A stretch of DNA of 64,000 nucleotides, taken from NCBI GenBank assembly GCA_932294355.1, contig OW028736.1:35996323-36060322 (forward strand), in the 5' to 3' direction. Every line of letters begins with the position of its first letter. Within the stretch, counting starts at the first letter, position 1. This document shows, in pieces, positions 10,040 through 19,909 of this stretch. A program made the translations under genes and the position numbers. The notes under the pieces are model-generated. The model was given only the letters and a program-made list of their open reading frames with translations. It did not search any database and was not told where the DNA came from. The DNA comes from Aporophyla lueneburgensis (Eukaryota > Arthropoda > Insecta > Lepidoptera > Noctuidae).

Positions 10040-10295
10040 TAATAATAAATATCTTAGGACAACCAACACACCGTTATCTGATCCCAAACTAGGCAGAGCC
10101 TGTACTATGGTAACTAGACAACTGATAAATATACTTATATATTTCTAAATACATACATATTATAGATAAATTACACCCAGACACAGAACAAATGATTGTG
10201 CTCATCACACAAACATTTGTCCTGGGTGGGAATCGAACCCACGACCTCAGTCTTTGCAGTTAGGATCACTTACCACTAGACTAACAGGCCAGTCA
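10040..10295 (-). mobile_element. Full-length tRNA-derived SINE
   Basis: On the minus strand a tRNA-like head (10295 to about 10221) with a B box GGGTTCGATTCCC is followed by ACAAATGTTTGTGTGATGAG and GTCTGGGTGTAATTTATC. It continues through TTATCAGTTGTCTAG and TTTGGGATCAGATAACGGTG to an AT-rich end. This is a SINE layout I know from many lepidopteran genomes. It is an insertion, not a tRNA gene. Confidence 0.8.
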
Positions 10296-11485
10296 TATGT
10301 ACTGGAACTGTATAGCTTGATCTGTGTCCGTGAAAAAAGAAAATGTACACCGCTAATAATTGTGCCAGGCTTTTGATTCTTTAAGTAAGACGTACATTTA
10401 TGTACAAAAAAGACGTATCTATTACTCTTGTTTCTGTGCTAACATTATTCCTGAAACATCCTCTCGGGAATACTACCCTTATTTTTGTACAAAAAGCAGG
10501 AATCCCTTGTGACGCTCTAACAAGATGGTAAAAAGATGAATTCTCGAGTTTTTAGTACGAAAACTGAATAAATATAGGTCCGTCTAATGTTTCGGTAGCG
10601 AAATTTATAACATGATCACAACTCACATGGCAACAACTCAACTGAAAGTTCATAAAATGCTCGATTTATAGAGCGTTCGGATCTAAGAAGGTAGGTACTT
10701 ATACAGTACTTGCTTTAAAATGCTAAAAAATAATCATGTCCCAAAATGACTTTATAAGACCTTCTTCAAAGCTAGTAAAGGCTCCTTCAAGAAGTCGCTA
10801 CCTAAATGCAGTCACGAAACTCTCGAATGTATCATTCACAAGTACGAACCACATGAAAATGCTATACAAAACGGCCATAACTATATAGTCCAGTACAATT
10901 TTAAGATATTTTCCTGGACCAGCCATAAACAAAATGGCCGTTAAACATTTATTCTCGTCGTATTTCGAATTGACACGTTACCGATACCTAACTGTTACTC
11001 AACTAGCTATGGTACGGCCATCTTCTACTCCATAATAATTTTAAATTCATTCATCCATTCACTAATAGAACGCACAGCTAAACAACTGGGCTTAGAAGCA
11101 AGACATTGGGCACAAGAGTTTTGGGCTTTGTCTTTTTTTTTATTTTGTCTTTTTGTCATAGGGTCTTAGCATTATGCTGAGCGATGGCCGTTTTGCGTGG
11201 ATGTGACGCATAATTTCCTCCAGCTTTTTCTTTGTTTTTGTGTTCGGTCTTCTTTTGCGTCAGGTTTACCGCATATAAACGTATTTGTTTTCTCTATTTT
11301 CTTTCTTTTATTTCCTGTTGTAATGAAGGTGAGCACTAACAAGGGATTTTCGAAAATTCATCCCCTAAACCTCTTAAATAGGGGAAGAAAGTTTGTATGG
11401 AAGTTGGTAATGTTTAAAGATAGGACACCGCGTTCCAGAACACGTAGTGTTGGAAGGTCTGCCACAAGTGCCCGATAGCCTGATG
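10296..11485. other. AT-rich stretch, no feature recognised
   Basis: No coding frame with protein character, no splice-bounded exon and no repeat I can name. The 93-codon frame at 11197-11478 has irregular composition and no recognisable motif. Confidence 0.4.
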
Positions 11486-11487
11486 AG

Positions 11488-11545
11488 CCGATGGCCTATG
11501 TCAAGCAGTGGACGTCTTTCCGCTGAAATGATGATGATGAATAAT
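11488..11545 (+). repeat. LINE/SINE tail with ATG microsatellite
   Basis: GGCCTATGTCAAGCAGTGGA followed by CGTCTTTCCGCTGAAATG and a short ATG run. The same tail occurs at 37195-37426 and, inverted, at 49812-50120. Confidence 0.6.
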
Positions 11546-12102
11546 GGGACATCCCATCGGGCATCGGCATCGGGCTTGAAAGACTAATAAATACCTAGGT
11601 GTGCTGTGTTACAAAATTAGATAATTAGTGATTTGTCTCATTAAATCGTATCAGGTCTAGGTAATTAGTTAATCTATCTATATAACAGCATGTCCTACCA
11701 TATGCTACATTCTTACTTAAAAGCAATTTACACTGAGACAAAAAAAACTAGAGCTATTAGATTACACCCATGCATGCAGATCCAAATGTTGAAATGAGTG
11801 ATTAGCTGAAGTCCATGGAAAAAAGACACCGCATTTTTTTTTCTATGTGGCATCTCGCAAGTCAAGTATGAGTGCCTTCATTAACCCTTAAAGTCGCATG
11901 ATGATATTTGTTAATGAAAACAAGTAAGATTAATTTTAATGGTTTATTAGGCATACAAAAAAGTTACAAAAAATACAAAAAAATAATCTAAAGCTGATAT
12001 TTTTTGGAAAAACTTATGTATAGTATACTATACAGTGCCACTTTTGCTCGAAACAATAAGAAATCAGCAATGTATAGTATACTATATATACGTTGCGCTA
12101 TT

Positions 12103-13252
12103 TTAGTGCTTCATGTGGTAAGCCAAAAAACAGTTTCTGCCTTTGACATAACATAAATGTATTTTGCATTTCGTGCACACTGTACTTGCTTGATCTCCTT
12201 TACAATATTTACATCTCTGATACCCGGTAACTGAGGCCAATGATCGTATTTATCATACCTCACATCATCAAAAGGCCTCTCGACCAATGGTTTCTTTATC
12301 TTTTGCCTCTCAGGTATAGATTCAACGCCCTTTACAGGCACGGTTCTATCACGCTTCAGAAGTCCAGCGTAGATTTCGTATTGAAAGTCTTTCAAACGAT
12401 CTTGCTTTCTCTTCTTATTTATTTGTCTGTCGTGTCTACGACGTAACAGCCAAGCATTATCGATTCATCTGACATGACATCTGCAATTTTTGGATATTTA
12501 AACGACGATTTCCAATAGTCTTTGTCAGAAGGTAAAACTACTATACCCATAAGAATGTTGATAGCCAAAAAATCTAATATTTCCTCTTCTGTATCTTTGA
12601 TTGATTTGCCAGTTTCTTGAACGCTGTACAAATTGGTATTCGTCATTATATCACTCACCATTACTCTGGGAAAAAAACGATAAAAATAGTCTAAGGGTGA
12701 CCAATCAGTAGGTACTGCATCTTCAAAAGTAGGATTAGATATGTCAGCCCTGTGTTGAAATGACACTTTCTTCCAACGAAAACGTAAGTTTAGTTTTTTG
12801 ATGCAGCGTCTTTTGACTCTATTAATAGCAATAGAAGGCCCAGTACGTTTTCTTTGTCCACGTGTCCTCAAAGGTCTGTTAGTGGCCATGGCAGTAGAAG
12901 GTTGAACAGACACCACAGAACCAATAGAAGAAATTGAAGGGATTGCATTATAGTTGCATTGCGTAGAGCTCGGAAATACAGCGTTAAGAATTGGTATGTG
13001 GGGAACTTGAGCATTTTCTTGTTCAACATCAGAAAGGGCTTCTGGGTTTGATTCTACCTCGCCCTCTGAAGGGCTGGCTGGTGAAACTGGGCTGCCTAGA
13101 ATGTCGAGCCTTTCAAGTGACGATTCTAGTGACGGTGCTGGTGAACTCTCAGCTGTTATCGCTTCATCACCACTGCTCGATTCATCAGTAGCATCAGAAT
13201 TAGCATTTAGTGCAGGAACCAAAGCCAATATTCGTCTAGCTCTTCCGTTCAT
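12103..13252 (-). pseudogene. piggyBac transposase with catalytic core deleted
   Basis: The N-terminal part (13252 down to about 12450) has an acidic Ser-rich region, a basic stretch and the conserved LDYFYRFFPRVMVSDI and LAINILMGIVVLPSDKDYW blocks that precede the DDD domain. It then jumps, with a frame change near 12440-12460, to AWLLRRRH, which belongs near the C-terminus. Roughly 300 residues containing all three catalytic Asp are missing. The C-terminal Cys-rich zinc domain is still readable in a second shifted frame (from about 12225 to a stop at 12103): YQRCKYCKG, CTKCKIHLCY and NCFLAYH. One large deletion and two frame disruptions make this a dead gene. It could still be cross-mobilised through its ends. 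Confidence 0.88.
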
Positions 13253-13494
13253 TGTGGTCTAAAACAACATAAAGCAAACATGCAAGTCAACCAACACCCA
13301 AATAAAAGCCACGACGTTATTTATGCACTCTATAGAACTCGTATCATATCAAAATATAAAAAAAATGTTAGTTTCATCACTTAGCATCACACCTGCGACT
13401 CGTTCGTTATTTTTGACAACTGATTTGAATTAACCATAGTTAAAAAAAGTTTTGTCATATTGACTACGTGATTTATGATGAAATATTACAGATA

Positions 13495-14660
13495 AAATCT
13501 TATACCTTTAAACGAGCAATTCTTGTACATATATATATAATCTGAATCTCGGAAACGGCTCCAACGATTTTCATGAAATTTAGTATACAGGGGTTTTCGG
13601 GATGTGCGTGTGGATTGAGAGATCTTTTTGAAAAACTCTTCCAATCCCAACCAAATTATAAAAGGATTTAGGAAATAATTGTGAAAACTTCATGGTAAGG
13701 TATAAAATTTGTGAAACCTAAACAAAGAAAGTTAGAACTCATTAACTGGATCTCTCAATCTGGACAGCTGAAGAAAAAGCCATAACGCGTATCCAAGAAT
13801 ATACTGCCTATGTGTTTATAATTTGCATTTTAATTAATTGTGAAGGATTTGTGAAAGCTGCTAAACAAAATTTCGATTCGTTTCAAAGCCACAGTACAAC
13901 ATTTTTCACAATTTCTGATGTATCTACCTTCTACCTATGAGTTTTGGTTTATTAAATATAGTTCAAAATAAAGATCTCTCAGTTGGGACGATCGACAAAA
14001 AACAAGATTTTCATTTTCTCTTGAACCAGTAAGATTTCAATCACGATTTTTGTTTCACAAATTTTTCCAGAAGTATAACTTGCAATAAACATGATAATAA
14101 TTCATACTTCTTCAGTATTAGGTCCTGTTTTACAAGATCACTTAATTGAAAATTGTCCATTCTGAGTGATCCATATAAACCGTTATAAATCTTAAACGTG
14201 GCTTTGAAACGAATCGAAATTTTGTTTAGCAGCTTTCACAAATCCTTCACAATTAATTAAAATGCAAATTATAAACACATAGGCAGTATATTCTTGGATA
14301 CGCGTTATGGCTTTTTCTTCAGTTGTCCAGATTGAGAGATCCAGTTAGTGAGTTCTAACTTTCTTTGTTTAGGTTTCACAAATTTTATACCTTACCATGA
14401 AGTTTTCACAATTATTTCCTAAATCCTTTTATAATTTGATTGGGATTGGAAGAGTTTTTCAAAAAGATCTTTCAATCCACACGCACATGTTTTCGGGGGC
14501 GATAAATCGATCTAGCTAGGATTCATTTTCATAAAATGTCGTTTTATTCGTGTTTCCAATGACCAACTTTACCGATAATCAACTTGAACATAAACTTATT
14601 ATTTTAAACACAATTTACCAAAAAATACCGAGCAAAGCCCGGTCATCCAGATATTGAAAT
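13495..14660 (+). repeat. Dispersed repeat interrupted by foldback element
   Basis: The flanks 13495-13601 and 14489-14660 together match the uninterrupted inverse copy at 29377-29625: TTTAAACGAGCAATTCTTG, AACGATTTTCATGAAATTTA, then GCGATAAATCGATCTAGCTA and ACCGAGCAAAGCCCGGT. The last of these can fold into a small hairpin. The family may be Helitron-like. It inserted into the piggyBac element before the foldback arrived. Confidence 0.65.
13602..14488. mobile_element. Foldback/MULE-type MITE, 887 bp
   Basis: Arms of 291 bp (13602-13892 and 14198-14488) are inverted copies with few mismatches, beginning ATGTGCGTGTGG. The element is flanked by a 9-bp duplication GTTTTCGGG (13593-13601 and 14489-14497). 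The copy at 29377-29625 shows the empty site. A 9-bp duplication with long inverted repeats fits Mutator-like elements. It has no ORF, so it is non-autonomous. Confidence 0.85.
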
Positions 14661-14726
14661 TAAATTGATCAATATTTTTTAAACTTAGACGTATACTATT
14701 CTATACAAAGTCACTTTAAGGGTTAA

Positions 14727-15375
14727 TTAAGACCTCTAGCCAGGACAATACACTTATAATATAGAGCAAGCGACTACACGTTAAGGACCTTCCTGTGGCG
14801 TCCAGAATTCGTCTTAGGGCCTCACTGTGGGATCGCAGCTAGGGACGGGCTGGTTCAGACTGTGAATATTTAGGTACGAATTTAAAGCTACCTACACAGA
14901 GGCGCGGGATGGTTCGAACAAGGATCAGGCGGGACTTACTTCAATATCAACTGCTGCCGATGAAATCCCAGTCCATTGATACATGGTATGAAGATAGGAA
15001 CTAAGCTACCCTTGCACCGTAGCCACCCACCACTTGTCCATTATTATGCGAATTACAAGACACTGCATTACCATCACTGATGGCTAAACATGTACAGCAT
15101 CTGGACGTTTGCTGAGGCTGTCAAATCGTAATACGCGTGCTGATAAACGCATTTAGTGTTTGCGGAAAACTAAACACCTACAGTGGAAATCCCATACTGA
15201 AAATATAAACGCAAAGCTCCACTAATCCATAAAGTAAATAAATTATTAGTGCATACAATTAAAGCGTTACTAATATTTAATATTTATGAACCGACTATTT
15301 ATCTATAAATCTACATGTTAGATTAATGGATAAATAGTCAAATCGTGATTGAATTGTTTATGACAAGTAGGTAGG
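14727..15375. other. No feature recognised
   Basis: Unique-looking sequence without a convincing exon. A donor-like GTAAGT (minus strand, about 14940) follows an open stretch, but the frame closes at the nearest acceptor. Confidence 0.35.
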
Positions 15376-15983
15376 TACAGTCGAGGACAAAAATATGTGC
15401 TCTAAACAAAATCCGAAAGCCAGTTTCTTGGTGGGGAGAATCGTTGTCTGGCTATTGAAATGTAATACTTACCTAAGTGCAAATATGCTATGTGCACAGC
15501 ACCTGTCATCTATCATCCAACTATCAACACTAAGGGAGATAGTCAGTGTTGAATTTCGCTGTGTGTAGTCACCAAAAGTGATAAATAACCAGGGTCGTCG
15601 AATATACTGGAAGCTTAGTTAGTAACAAAATGATGGATGATCTCCAATGGTATTTAATTTGATATATGAGCTGCGTGTGATTTTATTTATTAATGCTGGG
15701 GAGTTTGGTACGCCACTTGTTCTTCCTAGCGAAGCACTAGGAAGTGGTGAAGGGCGGGCGTACCGGGGGACTATCATAAGTTACTTTGACGTTCAAAAAG
15801 TGCTGACTCTCAGCCTAGTTTGAATAAATGACTGTGTATTATTATTATTTTTTTATTAAATTAAATGTTATTCGAAAACGTCCATCAGTTACTTAGAAAA
15901 CTTCAACTATATCCGACGACCCTGGTTACTACCCCTCTTTTGGTGACCGTACATGCCTTTACATATTTTTGCTTCCGACTGTA
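15376..15983. mobile_element. Tc1/mariner-type MITE, 608 bp
   Basis: Ends are TACAGTCGAGGACAAAAATA at 15376 and its approximate inverse ending CGACTGTA at 15983, giving a TA target duplication. A second inverted pair lies inside (near 15569-15605 and 15915-15950, TCACCAAAAG and CAGGGTCGTCG). There is no transposase. A small palindrome at about 15708-15740 (CTTCCTAG...CTAGGAAG) lies in the centre. Confidence 0.7.
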
Positions 15984-16047
15984 CATAATATCAGCTTATC
16001 AGTCTTGCTAATAAGTATTCATTAATATCAATAAAAGTACAACTTAC

Positions 16048-16107
16048 CGAGTGGATGACGCCTTCGAGTCCAATCGGGATGTTTGTTATATCTATTGCGT
16101 GAACCAT
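16048..16107 (-). CDS. First coding exon of unknown host gene
   Basis: On the minus strand an acceptor (TTTTTATTTTAG, exon from 16114) leads into CCACAAA and ATG at 16107, then 20 open codons starting MVHAIDIT. A perfect donor GTAAGT follows at 16047-16042. The upstream 5' UTR exon is at 16792-16942. The reading is regular and well bounded but short, and I do not recognise the protein. The exon ends in phase 0. No continuing exon was found between here and the left edge, so the next intron may exceed 16 kb and contain the piggyBac, Gypsy and Transib insertions. The alternative is a missed short exon. Confidence 0.55.
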
Positions 16108-16669
16108 TTTGTGGCTAAAATAAAAAAGCACTCTTAATTTAATGTCTATGGTTTAAAAATGCATGCATGGGTCACGCAAGGTCGCCGTATTAAAAAAATA
16201 AATAGGTTGGCTTCAAGTTCAGTTAAAAAGCGCATTAAACGATATTTTATGTGCAACACAGTTTTGTGCTAGAGAGATTTATAAATTCAAACAGCAGAAA
16301 ATAAATCATAAGGCAACTATGCAATGGCCAGTATTTTCTTCAAAATTATTTTTTAAATAACAATTTAAAACTATACAGGGCGACAGTGAGACCATGCGCA
16401 AACTGAAACAAATCTGCACATGATTCTAGAGCCCCTAGCGTAGGAGTGTTTTATCAGTTTTAGGATTTCAAAAACCGCTGTTTCATAGTAAAATATGCGG
16501 TCAAAATGTATGGCAGAGCATTTTTTTTTATTAAATAATAAATTATTCTTTTCAACTCAAGGGGATTCAGAAATGTACTAGATCCATGGTAACAAGTAGT
16601 GCGTCGAATACCTGCCTGTATCGTTCATAATTTTTAAATGATTACTTCTGATATTGACTACATTAGATA

Positions 16670-16745
16670 TGTGAGTGTACTATAGGTAGGTACACCTCTG
16701 CCCAACACTTCGGGGAAACAAGGCGTGAAGTTATGTTATAATGAT
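16670..16745 (+). repeat. SINE 3' tail fragment
   Basis: GTGAGTGTACTATAGGTAGG and the CACTTCGGGG...GGCGTGAAGTTATG block match the tail of the SINE at 4365-4545. The tRNA head is missing. It lies in the first intron of the minus-strand gene. Confidence 0.6.
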
Positions 16746-16791
16746 ATTTAGTAATTACATATTTGAATGTGGAACTGCCACCAAAACTTAC

Positions 16792-16942
16792 CTTTTCTAC
16801 TTATTTCACAATACAAAACACATCACAAGGTAACACCACACACAGCCTAGTATTATTTGAGTCGATCTAATTTCTGTCATCACAATAATGATGTTTTTGA
16901 TAAGAAACGAGAAACGCGCGCCGATCGACTGTTGAACAGACT
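16792..16942 (-). other. Putative 5' UTR exon with uORF
   Basis: A minus-strand segment begins near an initiator-like TCAGT (16944-16940) and ends at a GTAAGT donor (16791-16786). It would be spliced over a 677-bp intron to the exon at 16048-16114. It contains an upstream ATG followed by a 24-codon open frame ending before the donor, which may dampen translation. The GC-rich CGGCGCGCG patch near its 5' end suits a promoter-proximal exon. Inferred from splice sites only. Confidence 0.45.
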
Positions 16943-16965
16943 GACTGTGCCGACCATAAGTGACA
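16932..16965 (-). promoter_or_regulatory. Candidate initiator for minus-strand host gene
   Basis: GCACAGTCAGTCTG on the minus strand contains the arthropod Inr consensus TCAGT. No TATA box was seen at the usual distance. Confidence 0.3.
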
Positions 16966-17156
16966 ATTAAAGAGCAAAGTTAAGAGAATCACACATACAT
17001 ACCATGTAGCGTGGTCGGTATATTGAAATGGTCTGATTAGCGATGTATCGTGAACGTCGTGTCTATTCTATTTTGTGGACACATATGTATTTATCAACTC
17101 GTTGGCATAGTCGTTGGAAATAATTTTATATTGACAATGTCTTTATTTTGTAAAGA

Positions 17157-17375
17157 GTAAGGCTACACGGTCGGTCGATCAGGATAAGCTACGCTTGCCG
17201 CGGTTGGGCCGTGGATGGGTGACCATCTTTAAATAGCAAGATTTAAAAAATAGGAGAGGTAAAGTATACCGTAGTATTACCTGGTGACTGGGTTGTAGTC
17301 AGATAGACAGTCGCTCCATGAAGTACTGGTATTAAGTTGCATCCGGTAAGACTCCAAGCCGATCGAACATAGGCA
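17157..17375 (+). mobile_element. 5S rRNA-like SINE
   Basis: AAGCTACGCTTGCCGCGGTT, then GTGGATGGGTGACCATCTTT, resembles the internal control region of 5S rRNA. It is followed by GTAGTCAGATAGACAGTCGC and GCATCCGGTAAGACTCCAAG, a LINE-like tail common in Lepidoptera. The combination fits a SINE3-type element transcribed by Pol III. Confidence 0.6.
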
Positions 17376-17519
17376 AATTAATTGATAAGGGCGAATTTCG
17401 TCATTCAAGTGTGCTGTGCGGTTGACTGTACCGTTCTTTTTTATAAATTACCCTTATTATTTTATTTATATGATACCTTTTATCTAGCAAGGTTGATGGA
17501 TTTGTTGCTAAGTAAAATT

Positions 17520-17870
17520 AGCTCTTTCGAACAAATCTCGCGACCCTGGCAGGCATCGGTTCTCGCGGACCCCTTCAATTTGTGCTGACATCTCTTTGAG
17601 GCGCGCGTGTAACAAACACTGCGCGCCGTCGACCCGAGCCTGGTCATTACCGGACGCCTGCAAGCCCGCGCCTACAGTAGCCGGGGGTCCGAAATCGACT
17701 CCCGACGCCCAGGGCGTCTCCTCCTGCGGCGGCTACGGGCAAGAGGGCGCATAGCTTGCCTCTCCCTCACGCTCTCCGCCTCCGTCTTCGCGAGCATTAC
17801 GGCTGCGGAGGGTTTGTGTATCGTGTGGTGCCGTACGTAAAGAATAACACCACCCCATTTCACCCTTCAT
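17520..17870 (+). repeat. GC-rich dispersed repeat, second copy
   Basis: Matches 460-750 through GCGACCCTGGCAGGCATCGG, TCTTTGAGGCGCGCGTG and GCGCCGTCGACCCGAGCC. It extends further 3' (to AACACCACCCC) than the first copy. Confidence 0.5.
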
Positions 17871-18490
17871 CTCGGGTGGATATGGTTTGGCACATCTAGC
17901 TCATGTCACCGACTGTACCTAATGTTACAAAACTACGTTGCATGCATGTAACACGTTGACTGTCCCGTCTGTTTTGGGTAGGTAATATCATGGTGTTTTA
18001 TAAACTGTTTTATTTTATGTTCCTTAGACGAGTTGATAACTCGATGCCTACATCTGAATTTCATCATGAATTACATGTTAAGCACGGTCAGTCAACGTGT
18101 TAAGCATAGACTCTCAACTACTATCAAGACATCTCCACTCTAATGCCAGTCAGCCTAAAAACCAGTTAGTACTAAGTACATTAAAATACTTTTTGAATTT
18201 CTACTCGCCTTTCTCACGGGGCGAGTAAACAAATATTTATATAACTAACATAGTTTTTTTATCACACAAAAACACTTACAAAATAAATTATAATATGTAC
18301 ATAAAAATAATGAATAACCAGTGTAGTACCTACAACAAGGATTAAGAAAATAGTTGGCTCGTTTATAGGTCACATTCATAATTTTGCCGTCCGCAAGCTA
18401 TAATGCCGTTATCCAACAAAATCATATTTCGAGTTATGGACAAAAATACGCGGATAAATAAAAAATGGATGCCGTTTTATAACTACATCT
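17871..18490. other. No feature recognised
   Basis: AT-rich, with no convincing ORF, exon or named repeat. Confidence 0.35.
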
Positions 18491-18496
18491 CCTAAG

Positions 18497-18712
18497 GGAA
18501 GCATGTGTGGTGTGACTATGAATGATAGGCTGAGGAATGATGTCGTAAGACAACAGTGTGATTTAATAGATGTAGTGACAAAAATTGAAAAAAATATGCA
18601 TCGATGGTTTGGTCATGTTGAGAGAATGAATAAAGGATGGCTTACAAAGCAAATGTGAGTGGAAACACCGGGAGGGGACGCCCTAGGAGGACATATCGCA
18701 TGATTCGCATGC
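18497..18712 (+). pseudogene. LINE reverse transcriptase C-terminal fragment
   Basis: Reading the plus strand gives MCGVTMNDRLRND, HRWFGHVERMN and TGRGRPRRTYR. This is the conserved C-terminal block of a large RTE/R4-like group of insect non-LTR reverse transcriptases. A stop interrupts it before GNTGRG, and nothing of the catalytic domain is left. Confidence 0.75.
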
Positions 18713-18956
18713 TTAATCCAATACTGTCACTATCCAAAATATTGACAAATCGACTTTTTAATGCCATCTGTTGGGAAACATGGAACTACACGTAACCGCG
18801 CTTACAGTGGTCTAAAAGTAACAGAAATAACCGAGAAATGGCAGTGATCCGCTTCGTCACTAAACAAAATTGTCTCCTCACCTCAGAGCAACACTAACCT
18901 TCAACGAAAAAGTACGTGTCGTCAAGGAGAAAATTAACGATTTTTGAGAGCAATAG

Positions 18957-19748
18957 TGGTGCCGATTCTGTTGTACACGAACTAAACTAACTAAACTATT
19001 TCTAAAATTCCTTACTTTTGGCTATGAGAATTGTAACGCTATTCTGCAAGGAAAAATCTCTAAATTTAAAAATTATTTTGACACGACTAATATCGAATTT
19101 GACAATCGCGACTCAGCGTGGTATTTTTTTTTTCTTTTGGTTTCGCAACGTTGTACTTGTGTGTGCATTGCGTAGAATGAATTTTTTGAGAGAGGAAGGC
19201 GCGTGCTGGGGGGGCAGCCTCAACGTGTTTTATATGGAATTTTTCACTGTGCGACATTGTTTGAAAAATATAAAAAAAAATATTACCCACGTGTTGAGAT
19301 TTAAATGTGCCGGGGTATACTAAGGGGGCCGAAAATTTCATTATTTTTGCGATAGGACACGCCATTTTCAAGATATAAGCAAAAAGAAAATAAAAAATAC
19401 AGAACTGTTTTTGCACGTGAAGGCGAGGCGTTGTTGAGAATTTTAGTTCATGACCACTAGTTTTATTCCACACCTTTTTAATCGCGATTAAAAATAGTCA
19501 GATGTAGTTAAAATAAATTATTATAGTCAAAATTTTTGGTGAAAACAGGCAAACTCAGAATAGCAAAATTTACATTTTCACTAAACTAATAACTCAGTGC
19601 AATCTTAGTGCTGTCAAACTAAAATATAGTTAAGTTGTGTCACTTTAGTCTATTTCAGAATAGGAAATCGTCGTTTGACAGGATTAAACCAAATTTTAGT
19701 GATTTTTTGTTTAGTTTAGAGAATTTTGTGACAACAGAATCGGCACCA
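18957..19748. mobile_element. MITE family A, copy 1
   Basis: Ends are TGGTGCCGATTCTGTTGT and its inverse (ending ATCGGCACCA). The copy at 19910-21198 is the same element in opposite orientation. No transposase is present. ORFs in this region, such as 19087-19473, appear in both copies and are non-coding. Confidence 0.75.
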
Positions 19749-19909
19749 GTGTCATTTTCGTGATTAAACCGGTTTATTAGTCATATTGTTGATAAGTTAT
19801 ACATTATTTTTTACGGAAATAGTGACATTTTGGGTTAACAAAATTTAACGGGGGTTAGTTAACATTTGCACTATATTTTTCTCATATTTCGATCATTAGT
19901 TTGACGCCG

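Larger units (their letters stand above)
11885..14722 (-). mobile_element. piggyBac-like element, internally deleted
   Basis: Ends are CCCTTAAAGT at 11885 and ACTTTAAGGG ending at 14722. Both are flanked by TTAA (11881-11884, 14723-14726), the invariant piggyBac target. The transposase remnant lies on the minus strand (12103-13252). Its 5' flank carries a dispersed repeat (13495-14660) that is itself split by a foldback element. The element cannot supply its own transposase. Confidence 0.88.

Noticed and set aside
10221..10295. tRNA gene
   Set aside because: Followed directly by a SINE body and duplicated at the left edge; no independent tRNA gene structure.
14930..15010. Minus-strand exon with GTAAGT donor
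   Set aside because: The only nearby acceptor gives a stop in the frame needed, and the segment looks repeat-derived.
17157..17260. 5S rRNA gene
   Set aside because: Only the internal control region resembles 5S, and a LINE-like tail follows.
19087..19473. 128-codon minus-strand ORF
   Set aside because: Repeated in the inverted MITE A copy (20674-20913) with no protein motif.
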